From: Sphingomicrobium arenosum
Lineage (GTDB): Bacteria; Pseudomonadota; Alphaproteobacteria; Sphingomonadales; Sphingomonadaceae
DNA: 64,000 nt
Assembly (NCBI RefSeq): GCF_026157085.1
Contig: NZ_JANPVN010000001.1
Coordinates: forward strand, 1,798,001 to 1,862,000
Reading direction: 5' to 3'
Below the pieces are notes generated by a model. That model worked only from the letters and a program-made list of their open reading frames with translations. It ran no database searches and was not told where the DNA came from. Of the stretch, positions 61,466 through 64,000 are shown in pieces. Each line of letters begins with the position of its first letter. The stretch's first letter is position 1. Made by a program: the position numbers and the translations under genes.

Positions 61466-62467
61466 ATGCCGCGCCAATCTCCGCCTGTGAAGCCGAATGA
61501 TGACGCCGGGCCCAGCCTCGAGGCGCGGCTCCATGCGCGTCTCGCCCGGCTCGCCGACCATCCCGCCGCCGCCGGGCTGGCCGACGATGTCGCGCACCTT
61601 GGCACCCACATCCTTACCCACGACACCATCGTTGAGGGCGTGCATTACCGCCCCGACGACCCGCCCGAGAGCGTCGGCTGGAAGCTTGCCGCCGTGAACC
61701 TCTCCGACCTCGCCGCCAAGGGTGCCCGCCCCGTCGGTGCGCTGCTCTCGCTGACTATCGGCACGCCGGGCGAGCACATGAGCCCCGGCGACTGGGAAGA
61801 ACGCTTCCTCACCGGCCTTGCCGCCGCGGGCGAGAGCTATGGCCTTCCCCTGCTCGGCGGCGACACCGTCGCGCTTCCCGAGGGCGCCCCGCGCGTTCTC
61901 GGCCTCACCGTCATCGGCGACAGCCAAGCCCCCGCGCCGCGCCGCGATGGTGGACAGGCTGGCGACCTCCTCCTCCTCCTCGGCACGCTGGGCGCGGCCA
62001 TGGCGGGCCTGGAAGCGCTCGACCAGGACCCCGAGGCGACCGGTCCGCTCGTCGACATCTACCGCCGCCCCGTGCCGCTGCTCGCGCCCGGCGCCGCGCT
62101 CGCGCGCCACGCGCACGCCATGATGGATGTCTCCGATGGGCTGCTTCTCGATGCCGCTCGCATGGCCGACGCCTCGGGTTGCAGCGTCACCATCGAGCTT
62201 GCCAGCCTGCCGCTCGAGACCGCCTTCATCGCTGAGAAAGGCGAGGATCGCGCCGCGCGCCTGTTCGCCGCCACCGCGGGCGACGATTACGCCCTCCTCG
62301 CCGCTATTCCGCCCGAGACTGAAGAAGCGGTAAGACAATCTTTACCAAGAGACGCCAGGGTGACGATCGTCGGACGACTGGCGTCCGGCACCGGCCTGTC
62401 GCTCACCCATGACGGCGCGCCGGTCGAACTGCCCGAAAGGCTCGGCCATGAACATGATCGCGATTGA
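61466..62467 (+). CDS. thiL: thiamine-monophosphate kinase
   Basis: 333 aa from ATG 61466 (GTG 61487 is an alternative). LADDVAHLGTHILTHDTIVE with the acidic nucleotide/metal residues, VNLSDLAAKGARPVGALLSL, LLGGDTV and MMDVSDGLLLDAARM are ThiL signatures. Phosphorylates thiamine monophosphate to the diphosphate cofactor. Confidence 0.95.
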   Translation: MPRQSPPVKPNDDAGPSLEARLHARLARLADHPAAAGLADDVAHLGTHILTHDTIVEGVHYRPDDPPESVGWKLAAVNLSDLAAKGARPVGALLSLTIGTPGEHMSPGDWEERFLTGLAAAGESYGLPLLGGDTVALPEGAPRVLGLTVIGDSQAPAPRRDGGQAGDLLLLLGTLGAAMAGLEALDQDPEATGPLVDIYRRPVPLLAPGAALARHAHAMMDVSDGLLLDAARMADASGCSVTIELASLPLETAFIAEKGEDRAARLFAATAGDDYALLAAIPPETEEAVRQSLPRDARVTIVGRLASGTGLSLTHDGAPVELPERLGHEHDRD

Positions 62468-62537
62468 TTATCGCCGCATCTGCATCGCCCTCGCCGGCCT
62501 CGCCAGTGGCAGCATGGTCGCTTTGACCCTCCTTTAA
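62448..62537 (+). CDS. possible very small hydrophobic protein (29 aa)
   Basis: 29-codon ORF (MNMIAIDYRRICIALAGLAS and nine more residues, GSMVALTLL) overlapping the end of thiL. One hydrophobic helix. It may be a real membrane peptide between thiL and hppA, or chance. Confidence 0.3.
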   Translation: MNMIAIDYRRICIALAGLASGSMVALTLL

Positions 62538-62656
62538 CCTCGATCAACCTCTCTGTTGACCAGCCTTGCGCACGCTAAAATGTGCGTTACACCTGTTGGC
62601 CACAAACCATGGGGCCAGCGGCCTGCTGGCTTTCCGAACAGGGGGGATTATCCAGC

Positions 62657-64000
<1,344 letters not shown>

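Noticed and set aside
62553..62582. TTGACC...TAAAAT as the hppA promoter
   Set aside because: The spacer is only 14 bases, too short for a normal sigma-70-type promoter.

Overview
The window looks like chromosome of a high-G+C alphaproteobacterium of the order Sphingomonadales (inferred from gene content and order: xseA-DUF2093, rpmB beside a phytase-type esterase, nusB/thiL/hppA, cobS/cobT with a J-domain protein and bolA, and a large TonB receptor). Genes are tightly packed, with many 1-4 base stop/start overlaps (ATGA, TGATG, GTGA, TTGA). No rRNA and no CRISPR array were seen.

Layout. 1-1493: tyrosine/homogentisate breakdown (fumarylacetoacetase, partial at the window edge, and homogentisate dioxygenase); the third enzyme, maleylacetoacetate isomerase, lies 13 kb away at 14808. 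1564-7156: small membrane proteins and a copper-resistance locus (copA, copB, DUF2231, DUF305). 7184-7258: tRNA-Thr(GGT). 7351-17743: a peptidase-rich block (M24 aminopeptidase, S9 oligopeptidase, two tandem M1-like metallopeptidases), then thioesterases, maiA, a class II aldolase and a DJ-1/PfpI protein.

17852-29790 is an integrated mobile element of about 11.9 kb, visibly lower in G+C than its surroundings. It sits at the 3' end of tRNA-Pro(CGG) (29773-29849). A 23-bp direct repeat (17852-17874 and 29768-29790) copies the last 18 bases of the tRNA, and a complete tyrosine recombinase lies beside the intact tRNA. The element carries a MobV-type relaxase with a candidate oriT, two coupled unknown genes by attL, and a multi-gene restriction-modification cluster: Vsr nickase, McrB-like AAA+ ATPase, DUF2357 PD-(D/E)XK nuclease, and two overlapping cytosine-C5 methyltransferases. 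It is best described as an integrative mobilizable element with a BsuMI/LlaJI-like defence cargo. This is the most interesting part of the window.

29931-51798 returns to core-type genes: ferredoxin reductase, PHA-related protein, M15-like peptidase, clpB, a TonB receptor with an unusual tail, DUF2093/xseA, purD, a VWA-domain operon, a CorC-type membrane protein, an OmpA lipoprotein, tadA, rpmB, a phytase-like esterase, cobT and cobS. 51844-55323 is a small accessory cassette (HxlR regulator, three VOC proteins, DUF1428, a DHFR-like protein). 55327-64000 holds a J-domain protein, bolA, pirin, a secreted unknown, an alpha/beta hydrolase, DUF2332, nusB, a secreted esterase, thiL and the 5' part of hppA, which runs off the window.
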